NCBI GenBank assembly: GCA_947652115.1
Contig: OX393568.1
Location: forward strand, 16,657,020 to 16,721,019
DNA from: Blastomussa wellsi
Lineage: Eukaryota > Cnidaria > Anthozoa > Scleractinia > Plerogyridae
Direction: 5' to 3'
DNA: 64,000 bases
Position 1 is the stretch's first letter. Each line of letters starts with the position of its first letter. The notes beneath the pieces were generated by a model. That model worked only from the letters and a program-made list of their open reading frames with translations, was not told where the DNA came from and did not search any database. Made by a program: the position numbers and the translations under genes. This document shows, piece by piece, positions 1 through 48,340 of the stretch.

Positions 1-237
1 ATGCCAGTGTGAGTCGTACCAGCCTGAGCCTTACCTCTGTGTCCACCAGCCAATCTTAGCCCTATACCATCTAAGGCTTACCTGTTTGAGTCGTGCCATT
101 CTGTAATGTGAGATGCTGTTCTCAGTCATGTTGGTCTGAGCTTACCAGTCAAAAAAATGCCAGTCTGAGCCCTAGTTGTATTGCTTCTACTTAAAGTGCT
201 TGTTGTTTCCAAATTAACTCGTTTCAATGCAACTATT
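1..237. repeat. Degenerate GCCAGTCTGAGCC-type repeats, intronic
   Basis: The segment shows imperfect recurrences of a motif like GCCAGTCTGAGCC/TTACC over the first 180 bases. It looks like an eroded minisatellite inside the intron upstream of the first visible ABC exon. No coding signal. Confidence 0.5.
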
Positions 238-241
238 TTAA

Positions 242-963
242 GGTTACTATGCACCTTCAGGGGTGTTTCGCCTCGAAGCGATGTAGCGCGCGCGGGTTAC
301 ATCACAGATATCTAAAACCCTATATCAAATTAAAGCTTATAGAGCTGGCTTTTTAAATATCCTATCCATTTTGTAATATTCTGAAATGCCGATTTTTCCG
401 CGAAGTCTGAACGCAAGCGCGTGATTCGGCTTCTGACAGCTTCAACTCAAAGCGAATTTAATATTTTGCTTAATTGGTTTGTTTTCCGGTTTTCGGACCC
501 CAAGACCTAAAAAACCATGTCTGCGTTTTGTCAAATTCGTTTGCATTAAAAAGTTACAGCGCCTTTTCAAAACAGAGCAAAAATTAATCGAAGTTATCGT
601 ACAAAAATGGCTCTCAACAAAAAAGTTTTGGGAAATTAAAAATACGCAGACACGTTTTTGTTGTTTATATATTAAACTAACTTTTCTCCAAATTTGGCGG
701 CAATTGAACAAATTGCACTTGAGTTGCAGCTTTTGAAAGTCACCCTATCTAGCGAAAAATTCAACTCGAGAAAATAGCGAAAAGACAAAACCCTCAATTC
801 GTAAACAAACGCCGCCCCCAAACGAAAAATCGCATTTTCTCCGCCGCTAAAAAAATATTTTTTTGATTTTTTTTTTTTAGATGAAAGATCACGCTTAGAC
901 CTATTGATTAGCATAAAAATCCAAATTTCGCGAAAATGGCCGGTCCCAAGGTGCATAGTAACC
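242..963. mobile_element. Non-autonomous DNA transposon, TTAA-flanked, copy 1
   Basis: Terminal inverted repeats GGTTACTATGCACCTT and AAGGTGCATAGTAACC are flanked on both sides by TTAA (238..241 and 964..967). This is a 722-bp element with no intact transposase. The TTAA duplication is characteristic of piggyBac-type transposition, but Kolobok-like elements also use TTAA. A diverged longer relative is at 7458..8720. Confidence 0.85.
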
Positions 964-1135
964 TTAATAAAGATAAATGCTCAAGAAAACTAAAGAATAC
1001 ACATCACTACCGATCACTTTGTCGTTCCTTAATACAAAACAGGTCACAAGGTTTCTAAGTGATGTCACAAGGTGTCAACAGTGCTAAATTAATGCCATTC
1101 TGTGTATTTACATGTCCATTTTAATGTTGTTGCAG

Positions 1136-39167
<38,032 letters not shown>

Positions 39168-39983
39168 ACCATTTTTGGTCAATGTAGGACAGCCTTATCC
39201 CAGCAACTTGGCTTGTTTCAACGTGGACCCTACTGTGAGCTGCGCCATTGCCGACAGGAACTTGCCCTCTTCAGCCCAGACTTCACGCAGACAATGGGAC
39301 AAGAGAGAACGCCTAGGGACTAGATAAAGATGATATAAAGTTGGGTAGGGGGATTGTAAAGCTGGAATCAGAAGTGGTTTCCAAAGTACGTTCCGCATTT
39401 ACTTTTACATTTACTGAGCTTTACCATATTTAAAGCTCAGATATATTTTAAACCAATCATAGGTGAGGACCAATAAGGTTGAAACCCTAATTTAGGAGCA
39501 TACCTTGTCCCACCCGACATTCCCGCCCAATCCATCCGGATACATGGGGTTCTCGTACTGTTGAAAATGGTTTGTGTGTTTCTTTCTTGCACTGGAAGTT
39601 TCTGGTCCGGCTGTTTTTATTGTTGTTCTACAAAAAAGGGCGACGTCGTGCCTGTGTTTGGTGATTCTTGTTTCTATTTTTCTGCAAATAGTAAATAGTA
39701 GTCTCTATAAAGTGTAATGTCATTATTCTCTTACGAAAATAGATTTAGTTTCCCATGAAAAATGGAATCCAATGTATTTATTTAACTATTTGATCAACAC
39801 TGACATTGTTGGATGCGTCACGCACTCCTTCCTTGGAAAAATTAAGAATAGGGGGGATAAACCCTGGGATAAATTTTAATCCTGGATTAGCGTCAATCTT
39901 GTCTCCTCCGCAGGGTCCACTTTCCTGCAGCCTAGACTGTTGGTAGTTCGGAGGCTGGGGCAGCATCACGCGCACCCCGTTCT

Positions 39984-40014
39984 CCCCACCCCCCGCCCCC
40001 GACGTCCCACCCCC
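39984..40014 (-). other. G-quadruplex-forming tract
   Basis: The minus strand carries five G-runs (G5, G3, G5, G6, G4) separated by 1-5 bases, about 820 bp after the ABC stop codon. By sequence it meets the usual G4 rule. Confidence 0.75.
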
Positions 40015-40123
40015 TCGCGCTATGTACCTCCGGCAGAGGAGACGTTGCAAACAACCGGGTCTATCTCACTGCTGCATTCATTCACTTGGAAATAGTATCA
40101 ATTGTTAGTAATAACTAATTCAA

Positions 40124-40129
40124 AATAAA
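40124..40129 (+). terminator. Candidate poly(A) signal after the ABC gene
   Basis: This is the first AATAAA I see on the + strand after the stop at 39167, about 960 bp downstream. Non-canonical signals nearer the stop cannot be excluded. Confidence 0.3.
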
Positions 40130-41117
40130 ATGGCATTTGGTAACTTACCGTGGTGTCAATGTGACTTTCAAAACGAAAAATAAAAACATTTCGGTCAGTA
40201 TAAACGAGGGACCATCAGAATGCAAAACAGTTTCGCTCTTTACAGACACGTTATGACGTTACTAAATGACTTCAAGCACAATCGGGAACAAACACCACTT
40301 GCTGATTGCACGATCTGAGTGAATATCGCACGGACTGATGACTTCAGGTTTGCCACGAGAAAACATCGCATAACTATTTTATCCCATGCCTCCAAGACAA
40401 CTTACAGAATGGTACAACTTTGAGTGAATTTATAAAAAGCTTATCGCAAAATCTTTTAAAGTTACCGTATTCGGCTAAGAGGAAAATAATGAGTACACAC
40501 GTCAGTAAAACTTAGTTCAAAAAGGACTAAAATTGTTAGTGCAAGAGTTGGACAATGGCCGCGGAGACGATGAGGGCGTAAATATTAAATATCAAATGGC
40601 CCAGCAACGAATTTAGGGCGCATGCGTCCTACAACACTGTATTCTACCGGTAGAAAAAGCAAGTGAAGTTCCAGTCTATCATTCCCAAGAGGAACGCAAA
40701 CCCTTAGACCAGTAACGAAAACTAACCTACGCATGCGTTAAGAGCACCGTGCTTTGTTCTAGAAATTACCACAAGGAAAGCAGAGGGTGTTCCGAAGCAA
40801 ATATTTTCCTTTCTGATGTAAAGCAGAAGGGACGCAGAATCCCCGACCATAGCGGACCCCCACCAAACCATCAAAATATTGCATTCTGCACTAAAAACTG
40901 AAACCTTTTCTTGCGTGTGAAATCTTTGACTAAAAACTGAAATCTTCTCTTGCGTGTGGTGAGATCATGATGATCTCGCCAATTTTAACTTGCAATTGTG
41001 GAGTTTGGGGTGCGTTGAAATCAGGTTTCAAGTCAGGGACAGTTCCGCGATTAAAAAGTCATTTCAAGTTTCAGTTTTTTAAGAATTATTTTGTTTTTAA
41101 TAAGAGGGTCCTGAAAG

Positions 41118-41129
41118 GGGGGGGGGGGG
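41118..41129 (+). repeat. Poly-G tract
   Basis: An uninterrupted run of G follows CCTGAAA. A similar poly-C run lies at ~45027..45040. Simple repeats. Confidence 0.8.
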
Positions 41130-41369
41130 TATCATATTCATTTCCCAGCCCAATTTTTTTCCAAATCCCACCTCCCAGTGTTCAAATCCCATAAATGGAA
41201 TTAAAATCTGCATAACCACAGCAACAAACTAATGAAAGTGCCGGATCGTTAGTAGACCTGGATCAGTAGAAATTAGAATACAAAATATAGGCGGCACACT
41301 GATCCCAACGGTGGTATGACCAAACTTAAATAAAACTGAATAAAGGACTAAATTATTTTAAACAAGATT

Positions 41370-41410
41370 GCCCTATATTTCGGTTTGCAATACAAACCTT
41401 CCTCAGGGGC
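41370..41410 (-). ncRNA. Small hammerhead-ribozyme-like motif with canonical CUGAGGA core
   Basis: On the minus strand: stem I GCCC; core CTGAGGA; extra A; stem II GGTTTG-(TATTG)-CAAACC; core GAAA; TATA, with cleavage expected after this UA-type site; stem I GGGC. GCCC/GGGC and the 6-bp stem II pair perfectly. Stem III is almost absent, as reported for Penelope-associated small hammerheads. Confidence 0.65.
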
Positions 41411-41721
41411 TGAGTGGAAAAAAATATGTGAACAGAAAACCGTTACAAATAAAAATGTAAATAAAAATATGACAATAATTGCTGGGCTATGAGTAAATAA
41501 GTGTCAGATGTGTCACTGGTGTGCTTCATCTCTTCTGTTTATGCCAAACGGATGTAATGTCTTGGCTTTGTTTATTAAATGAGCCTCTCGAGCTTTCCTT
41601 ACTGAGTCACGTTTGTTGCGTATGAGTTCAATCGGGATGAGGCTGACGGAATACGAGAATATCATTAAAGTGTAGTGATACTGGTGCAATTGTGCTGAGT
41701 TGTTGGTGATTCAGGGTAGGG

Positions 41722-41855
41722 GGTTCTGTCCTCATGTACCGGTCCGCAAGAGCCGACACAATAGACCCAACAATACACAACAGCTAACCAATGACTCCTA
41801 AACAAAGGAAGATCAATGGTCATTTCCTTGTGCACCGGTACACGAGGACAGAACC
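41722..41855. mobile_element. 134-bp ACCGGT hairpin MITE inside the GIY-YIG fragment
   Basis: GGTTCTGTCCTCATGTACCG and CGGTACACGAGGACAGAACC are inverted ends. The interior (GAGTCATTGGTTAGC on the minus strand) matches 36918..37033, giving two copies in this window. Confidence 0.85.
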
Positions 41856-41999
41856 GGGTACAGCGTCGGTGCTCCCAAAAGCGTTCATTGAGTTGACGCT
41901 TGGTCTCGCCTATGTATTGAAGGTGGCACTTTTTACAATCTAGCTATCAGGTATGCCATTAGTTGTAAAATCCCAAAATAGTTGTAAAATCACATTCCC

Positions 42000-42610
42000 A
42001 CTAGCAGAATTCAGAAAAAAATCACAGTGTTATACATAGTTCGTATCGCTTCAAAATTAAAACATCAAAATACAACAAAGCACAACGAAGACCCAAAAAT
42101 TCACGAGGATTTGTGAAGATGTTCTGTAGACAATAGGGAAGATATCAGTGATGCCATCCATTGTTATTAATGTGCCAACCAGAAAACCATTGCCTGGTGA
42201 AACAAATAGCTCTAATTTGTTAAACTTGCTGTCAGTTTAAATGACAAAAACGATGTTTGTAAACAATTCACTGAAACGTGAAAGTGGGAAAGTTACGGCA
42301 CAATAAAACTATTATTGGATGGGGTTTTTGCCAAATCAGGCTTCGGATGATAACACTTACCGAGATCTTGATTATTCCGAATAACACACAACAAAAATGA
42401 CAAAAGTTCCTTCTCAACTTTGTCTCTCGAATTTGACGGCACTGTGTGCACAACCTTCAGAGTCTTTATGTTGGTTGCGATCAACTATCTTCATTCAAAA
42501 ATCTTTAGTCCTGCAAAGGTTTTGCCATCACGCAAGACATCTAAATAAAAAGCAATAAAATTTGAAGGAAAATAGGGTTAAGAAAAAGACAAAATGAAGA
42601 AAAATTCATA
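42000..42610. other. Gene-free stretch with one dispersed repeat
   Basis: AT-rich; the 42120..42190 part resembles 10800..10850. Open frames of ~60 codons here have no family. Nothing else seen. Confidence 0.5.
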
Positions 42611-42639
42611 ACATCAGTTATATACAATATCAAAAAAAA

Positions 42640-44100
42640 ATCAAAAATTTTCATCGGTTATATACAATATTAAAAATTAACATTGGCTAAAATACTCAGA
42701 TAAGGCCTTTTTAAAAAGATCTACGGACTTAATATTAACTAAATCGCTAGGTATTTCATTCCAGTCCTTCACAGTTCTGCAAAAATAGCTATTTCTATAA
42801 GTCTTAGTATGTGGCTGTAGTTCGATAAACTTGTTCTGTGAGTTTCTTAAATGCCTGCTTCGTTTTGTAAGATAGTTTGGAAGGGCCAGGCCACCATCAC
42901 CATGAATTGTTTTGTGGGATAAAGTTAACCGCGAGATTGTTCTTCGTACCTCCAAGGGTATCCAGTTTAATTCATTCAATAGGTTTGTAACTGTTCCTGG
43001 TTCCCGTGTGTAACAGTTTTTGACGAAGCGTGCGGCTCTTCTTTGCACCCCGTCTATCTGTTTAACATGTTTTTTTAAATGTGGTTCCCAAACCGAGCTG
43101 GCATATTCCACGTGAGGCCTCACAAGGGCTTTGTAGGCTGCCTCTTCCACGCCTTTGGGGCAGCTGCTTAGATTTCGCCGAAGAAAACCAAGCGATTGGT
43201 TGGCTTTCATGACTTTGTTATTTACATGCTGGCCCCAATCGAGGTTTCTGGACAATTCTACACCTAGATAAGGTTGGTGGGTGACTGAATCTAAAACTTT
43301 CCCCATAAGGACGTAGCTAGACTCAACATGATTTTGTTTCCTCGATATTCTTAAGACGTGGCATTTTCTAGGGTTAAATTTAATTTGCCATTTTCCAGAC
43401 CATTCCTGAAGTGCTGTTAGATCTAACTGCAGTTTGGTGGCATCATCATGAGACTCAATAGTTCTGTACATCAAAGTATCATCAGCAAAAAGACGCATCC
43501 TAGAGGTACAATTTTCTCCCAGGTCGTTAATGTACAGGAGAAACAAGAGGGGACCGAGAACCGTCCCCTGAGGGACCCCTGACAAAAGTGGCACTTCCGG
43601 AGAGTTGTATCCATCAACGACAACTGACTGGCTTCGGCACGTGAGCCATTGTGTTAACCAGGTGTTAAGAGCACCACGTATGCCATAGTAGCGCAGTTTC
43701 AATAGAAGGCGCTGGTGCGGAACCGAGTCGAAGGCTTTGGAAAAATCCATGATTATTAAGTCAATTTCTTTACCTTTATCAACGGAGCGAGCAATTTCTT
43801 CCACTGTACAAATTAACTGAGTTTCACAAGACAATTTTTTTCGAAAAGCATGTTGATAGTTGACCAGTACTTGACTTGAATCAAGATGAGACATCATTTC
43901 GCGAAAAATAATGTGTTCCATAATTTTTCAGGGAACTAACGTAAGAGAGATCGGTCGATAATTGTCCACTTGACCTCTATTACCTTTTTTATGTAAGGGT
44001 ACAACGGTCGATTTAAGCCAGGCCTGGGGAACCGAGCCTTCATGGAGCGACTGCGTAAACAGAAGCTGTAAAAAAGGAGCTATAGGCCCTTGGCCAATAG
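42640..44100 (-). mobile_element. CR1/Jockey-group LINE, 5' truncated
   Basis: A minus-strand RT frame (42677..43921) plus an upstream part (to ~44095: LKSTVVPLHKKGNRGQVDNY then RPISLT). The 3' end has a duplicated GTTATATACAATAT..AAAAA segment (about 42617 and 42656). Endonuclease absent. Confidence 0.92.
42677..43921 (-). pseudogene. LINE reverse transcriptase (414 codons) with upstream nonsense
   Basis: RT motifs in order: QHAFRKKLSCETQL, IIMDFSKAFDSVPH, GVPQGTVLGPLLFLLYINDL, RLFADDTLMY (catalytic FADD), KCHVLRISRK, YLGVELSRNLDW. The C-terminal region has PHVEYASSVWEPHLKK, IDGVQRRAARFV and KDWNEIPSDLV. The homologous frame continues upstream, but a TGA sits at ~43922 in place of the codon between TLVP and KIMEH. 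The exact clade within the CR1/Jockey group is unassigned. Confidence 0.93.
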
Positions 44101-44109
44101 GAAGACAGA

Positions 44110-45370
44110 TAGCTAAACTGAAATTTATAATAACAGCGATTATGTAGGTTACAAGTTAAAGACATTTCGCATTCCTGCCTGTAGGACCAAGGGAATACGA
44201 ACTAGTGAGTATTCTCTGGCGATCCTGGTCAGGCGACTCATTAACAATGTTGTTTCAAGAATGCTTTCTACCTCTTCCTCAGAGTCACTGTCACCAGGGA
44301 TTCTGGCATGAGAGCTATGCTTCCACCATTTTCATAAAAATGCAGATCCTCTGTAAACTTGGCTTTTCACACATACTTACAAAATCATTAACCACAAGTC
44401 GAGGCCACTGATTCGGTAAAATAAAACGTGCTCGCTAAACATGCTAAAAATTGATACGAACAAGGCACTTGAACAATTTTCTGACGTTTCTCAATCCAGG
44501 AAACGCGTGTTGTCTCGCCTGGTCATGGGTAAAAGATATTTATCGCATTCCCATTTATGACATTTTTTCCAGTCTTAGTCACCCGAATCCCATTTTCCAA
44601 GCGCAAAAACAGGCCAATCCCATTTCCCATTTTACCCCTTCAGGACCCCTAATAAGGACGTTTGTGTTCGTTCAACCCCTAGAGCAATCGTTTACATGTG
44701 ACTGTAATTAGAACTGAAATAGCTGGGATATCATTTTATTTCTATGGAACCAAGATTTTTAATAATTGTAAATATACATTGTCAAAGTTTTCCATTTGGA
44801 GAGCCTACTTTGGAGCGCAAAAGACGCGAGTTTCTATGGGGGTCTCACCCGAAAATTTTCTTCAAATGTAGGCCTCTAAGATGGCATTTCCTGCATTCTG
44901 AAAGGTAACAAGGCCAGGATCGTCCCAGTTGTAAAACTTGTATACTTCCATTGCTGTGTCATAAAATTTGACCCCCCTCACGTTTCTTGATACCCCCCAA
45001 AATGGAGCTTGTTTCAAAATTGAACCCCCCCCCCCCCACCTCCAAAACCACTGCCCCCACTGGGACGTAATAAACGATCGGTCCCTAGAACTTAATAGAA
45101 CATTAAAAGTTCTTACCCCTCTAGCTTCCTATCCATGAACGCGTTAATCAGGGGGTATCCCCAATACCCAACCAGGATCACTTTAAATGGGTTAACATGG
45201 AATCCCAAAATCCACCTTTTTCGACATTCTTTACGTTTTCGAGGTTGCCCAAGTTCATTGCGGAAGGATTTTTTTTTTTTGAAAAATTTGGTCAAGTGAG
45301 AAAATATTGCGGACTCATTGCGGACCTATTTTTTTGGTCCAATGGAAAGCGCCGTTTCCACGTGACATTC
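44110..45370. other. Gene-free stretch
   Basis: No gene or ORF family recognised. It contains a poly-C run near 45027 and AT-rich sequence. Confidence 0.5.
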
Positions 45371-45375
45371 CTGCG

Positions 45376-45871
45376 CAAGTTCGAGCCGCCGGGACGTGAT
45401 TCGGAGAAGAAAGCACACAGCTGAGGTGAGAGAAATGTGTTGATTTATACGGCGTTTTGAGGTAGGAATTGTGTTTTCGTCTATTAATAATTCACACTAC
45501 TACATCATGAAACTTAAAACAACTTCAATTAACACGTAGGCAAGTTCGAGCCTCTGGGGACGTGATTCGGAGAAGAAAGCACACAGCTGAGGTGAGAGAA
45601 ATGTGTTGATTTATACGGCGTTTTGAGGTAGGAATTGTGTTTTCCTCTATTAATATTTCACACTACTACATCATGGAACTTAAAACAACTTCAATTAACA
45701 CGTAGGCAAGTTCGAGCCTCTGGGGACGTGATTCGGAGAAGAAAGCACACAGCTGAGGTTAGAGAAAGGTGTTGATTTATGCGGCGTTTTGAGGTAGGAA
45801 TTGTGTTTTCTCTGTTAATAATTCACACTACTACATCATGGAACTTAAAACAACTTCAATTAACACGTAGG
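45376..45871 (+). repeat. Three ~165-bp tandem units
   Basis: Units start at 45376, 45541 and 45707, each with CAAGTTCGAGCC, GACGTGATTCGGAGAAGAAA, CACACAGCTGAGGT and AACTTCAATTAACACGTAGG. Identity is above 90%. The first unit is preceded by CTGCG and the array ends abruptly at CGTAGG. Units 1 and 2 contain GCTGAG|GTGAGA, a good splice-donor consensus; unit 3 has GTTAGA. Confidence 0.92.
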
Positions 45872-46139
45872 CGAATATGTCCAAACGCCTTTTGACGAAT
45901 TTTTCGTTTAGTGGTTCGAGCGTTGCAGGCATGGCGTCTCTTCGCCCACCATTTCGCATGTGACATTTTTCTTTGAGGTTATTCGTGGAACATATATATT
46001 AGTTTACCATTTGTTTTCATTGGCTACCATCGTGTTAGCGCGGTGTTCTGTATTCGTCTAGTCTTCCTAATATTTATTTTCGACAGGCAAATTTAGCTTT
46101 TCGCTGAAGTGTTCGTGTTAGTAGTCGCGTTCGATAAAT

Positions 46140-46560
46140 GCAGACCCTGAGGCTTGCACTCCGGTTAGCCTGCATAACACTCCGGGTACCCTGAATAACA
46201 TTCTGGTTAGCTTGAATACCACCTCGGCTAATATTTTGACGGTTAGCTGTCAATATTTGCTTTGATAATCCTGCAAGACTGCAGGTCTGCTTTGCTTGAT
46301 TCCACCCTAGACTCTGTGACCCTCTTCCGCAGTATGATTTTATTCTGTCAGCGGTCACCCCGCATTATCAATATTCTCCTTCATGTACACAGCAAGAGCA
46401 GTTACCACTGTTGTGTAGGTTATTTCTTCGCTTTGCTTGCGGTTAGCACGGTTAGGTTTGCTTGGGGTTAGTTTCAATATATTTTAGGTTTGCTTACTGT
46501 TAGTTTCACCCCATTTTGCTTGCGGTTAGCTTTCATTTGATGTTAGGGTAACTCTATAGT
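46140..46560. repeat. Degenerate GGTTAGC repeats
   Basis: The words CTGGTTAGC, TTGCTTGCGGTTAG and GTTAGTTTCA recur at irregular spacing. No protein family in either strand. Confidence 0.5.
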
Positions 46561-46604
46561 AATTGAAAGTACTGTTCATTATATGTAGTTTAAATTTAGG
46601 GGGT

Positions 46605-46690
46605 CTGGTAGCTGCACTGTGGCCCAGTGGTTAAGTATGCCTCATCTGCCCGGGTTCGACGCTCAGATACTGCATGGTTTTTTGTTCTTT
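46605..46690 (+). mobile_element. tRNA-like SINE head, copy C
   Basis: The A-box-like GTGGCCCAGTGGTTAAG and B-box-like GGGTTCGACGCTC are followed by a T-rich stretch. The body differs from copies A and B, so this may be another SINE family or only a head. Not a complete tRNA. Confidence 0.5.
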
Positions 46691-47251
46691 TTCGCCTTAA
46701 AAAAGTTGTAAAACTTAGAATTTTAGTTGAAGAAGAAGGGGGTCACAGAGTCTACAGGGGAATTGGCTACCCGTAAGCACAGGCACCCCAGGCATAAATA
46801 AAGGCCGCTGTTCATATTCAAACATAATGTTTGCACAAGGGGGAAGGGTGGCCTTCGATAACAGAGTTTTTATGGGTTTTTAAGTCTCGGTGCAGTTGTC
46901 GAGTTTATTCAACGGTATAAACAATCCCAGATTTCCTTTGAAATTGCTTCCAATAAGGACCCTATGGTTAATAATTGGAGTACCCTCTAGGAGATTTAGA
47001 AAGCATGACAAGCACATTTTTTTCCTGTTTGGTCAGGATTGTGAAGTATTATTGAGAATTTCGTTTTACAGCATTGTTGCTTGCGGCAAGGCCATTTAAA
47101 CATGGCGTCAAATGAGCAGTTTATAATTTGGTGAAAATTGCTGTCATTGCCTGAAAATATAATAGTTCTGGTTTAGGAATGAAGCGATTTCAATGAGCAG
47201 ATTGAGTATTTGATATTTGTCTATTGCAAAACAATCGGCAGGTACAAAATG

Positions 47252-47443
47252 CAGGTCACAGGTCACAGGCCACTGGTCAAGAGTCAGAGATAGGAAAAAA
47301 GAAAAACTCAACAATTACAGAATTACAAACTCCTTAATGAGCACCAGGGCCCCTGCATTCTTTAGTGCATTCTGTAATTGTTGAGTTTTCCTTTTTCTCC
47401 TACGTCTGACTAATGACCTGTGGCCTGTGACTTGTGTTTTGTT
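47252..47443. mobile_element. Fold-back element with ~75-bp arms
   Basis: ACTCAACAATTACAGAAT is inverted as ATTCTGTAATTGTTGAGT, and the arms continue outward through GTCACAGGCCACTGGTCA / TGACCTGTGGCCTGTGAC around a ~45-bp loop. Confidence 0.88.
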
Positions 47444-48340
47444 TCAACCTTGATGCGTGTGAAGGACGCCATCAGATGGCAAACAAAGATGCTGAAAGGA
47501 CCAAGATGCAATGAATTTGTGTAAAGTTTGCTTTTTCCCATGAAGAATTGTCAGGCACAACTCCTGAAAATCTTAATTAATTTGCTTCAGTAGAACAAAA
47601 GGTATTGTGAAAAATGTGGCATGACGGTTAATTGAATTCCCTACAAAAAATGCTGCACCGAAAGAGTTGATGGTTAACTATTAGCAATGACTAAAAGGAA
47701 AATTACTAAATAAAGTTGATGAAAGTAGCATGGTGTTGTTTGCTATCATTACAATGTGTTTGCAACGAATTTGGAGATAGTTTAACACTACTGTAGTTTT
47801 TAGGCGCATGGGCGTGAAAAAATTTGTTTGGTGCAAGTTATTCTGAAGACCGCAATTTTATCGGAACTTATAGTTAAAACAAGACAAATAAAAGACACTT
47901 CATTGACTTTTTTAGATTTTCTGGCTGAAAAAAGAAGTCGTCCTGCTCGCTATCCGTGTCAAACTCATTTCGTATTTCCAGCAGATCTTTTACAGAGTCT
48001 GTCAAATGTCCACGGAAGGAACCCCACATAAGAAGAGCTCTCTGGAGTAACAAAGATTGTGACAAATCCACTCCACCTGAAAGGCTGCATTTTTATCGAG
48101 CAACGATCAACTGCACAGTTAAAAACAAACTAAAATTTGCATACATGCTAAAGAGCATGTGCTCAGTAACACAATATGTCAATGAAATTCGAGCCTTGTT
48201 TCCGATAAATTATTTGTTTGCCTGCTTATCGAAAAAGGTCCCACATAGATTAAACAATGTCAAAATAATGCTTACCTTCTTCGTCCATCCAGCCTTTCTT
48301 GGTGAGACATTGATGTTAATGTTGATTGAATGCCTTTAAA

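Larger units (their letters stand above)
41370..41950 (-). mobile_element. Penelope-like 3' fragment: GIY-YIG end plus hammerhead-like motif
   Basis: The minus strand reads LDCKKCHLQYIGETKRQLNE (to ERFWEHRR, ~41870..41940). It is interrupted by the hairpin MITE 41722..41855 and resumes as SLIPIELIRNKRDSVRKARE, then HLINKAKTLHPFGINRRDEA (to ~41529). About 120 bp later comes a hammerhead-like motif (41370..41410). The same order is seen at 29445..30048. The RT is lost. Confidence 0.88.

Noticed and set aside
45376..45871. CRISPR or satellite array
   Set aside because: Units of ~165 bp are identical throughout with no spacers, only three copies exist, and the genome is eukaryotic.
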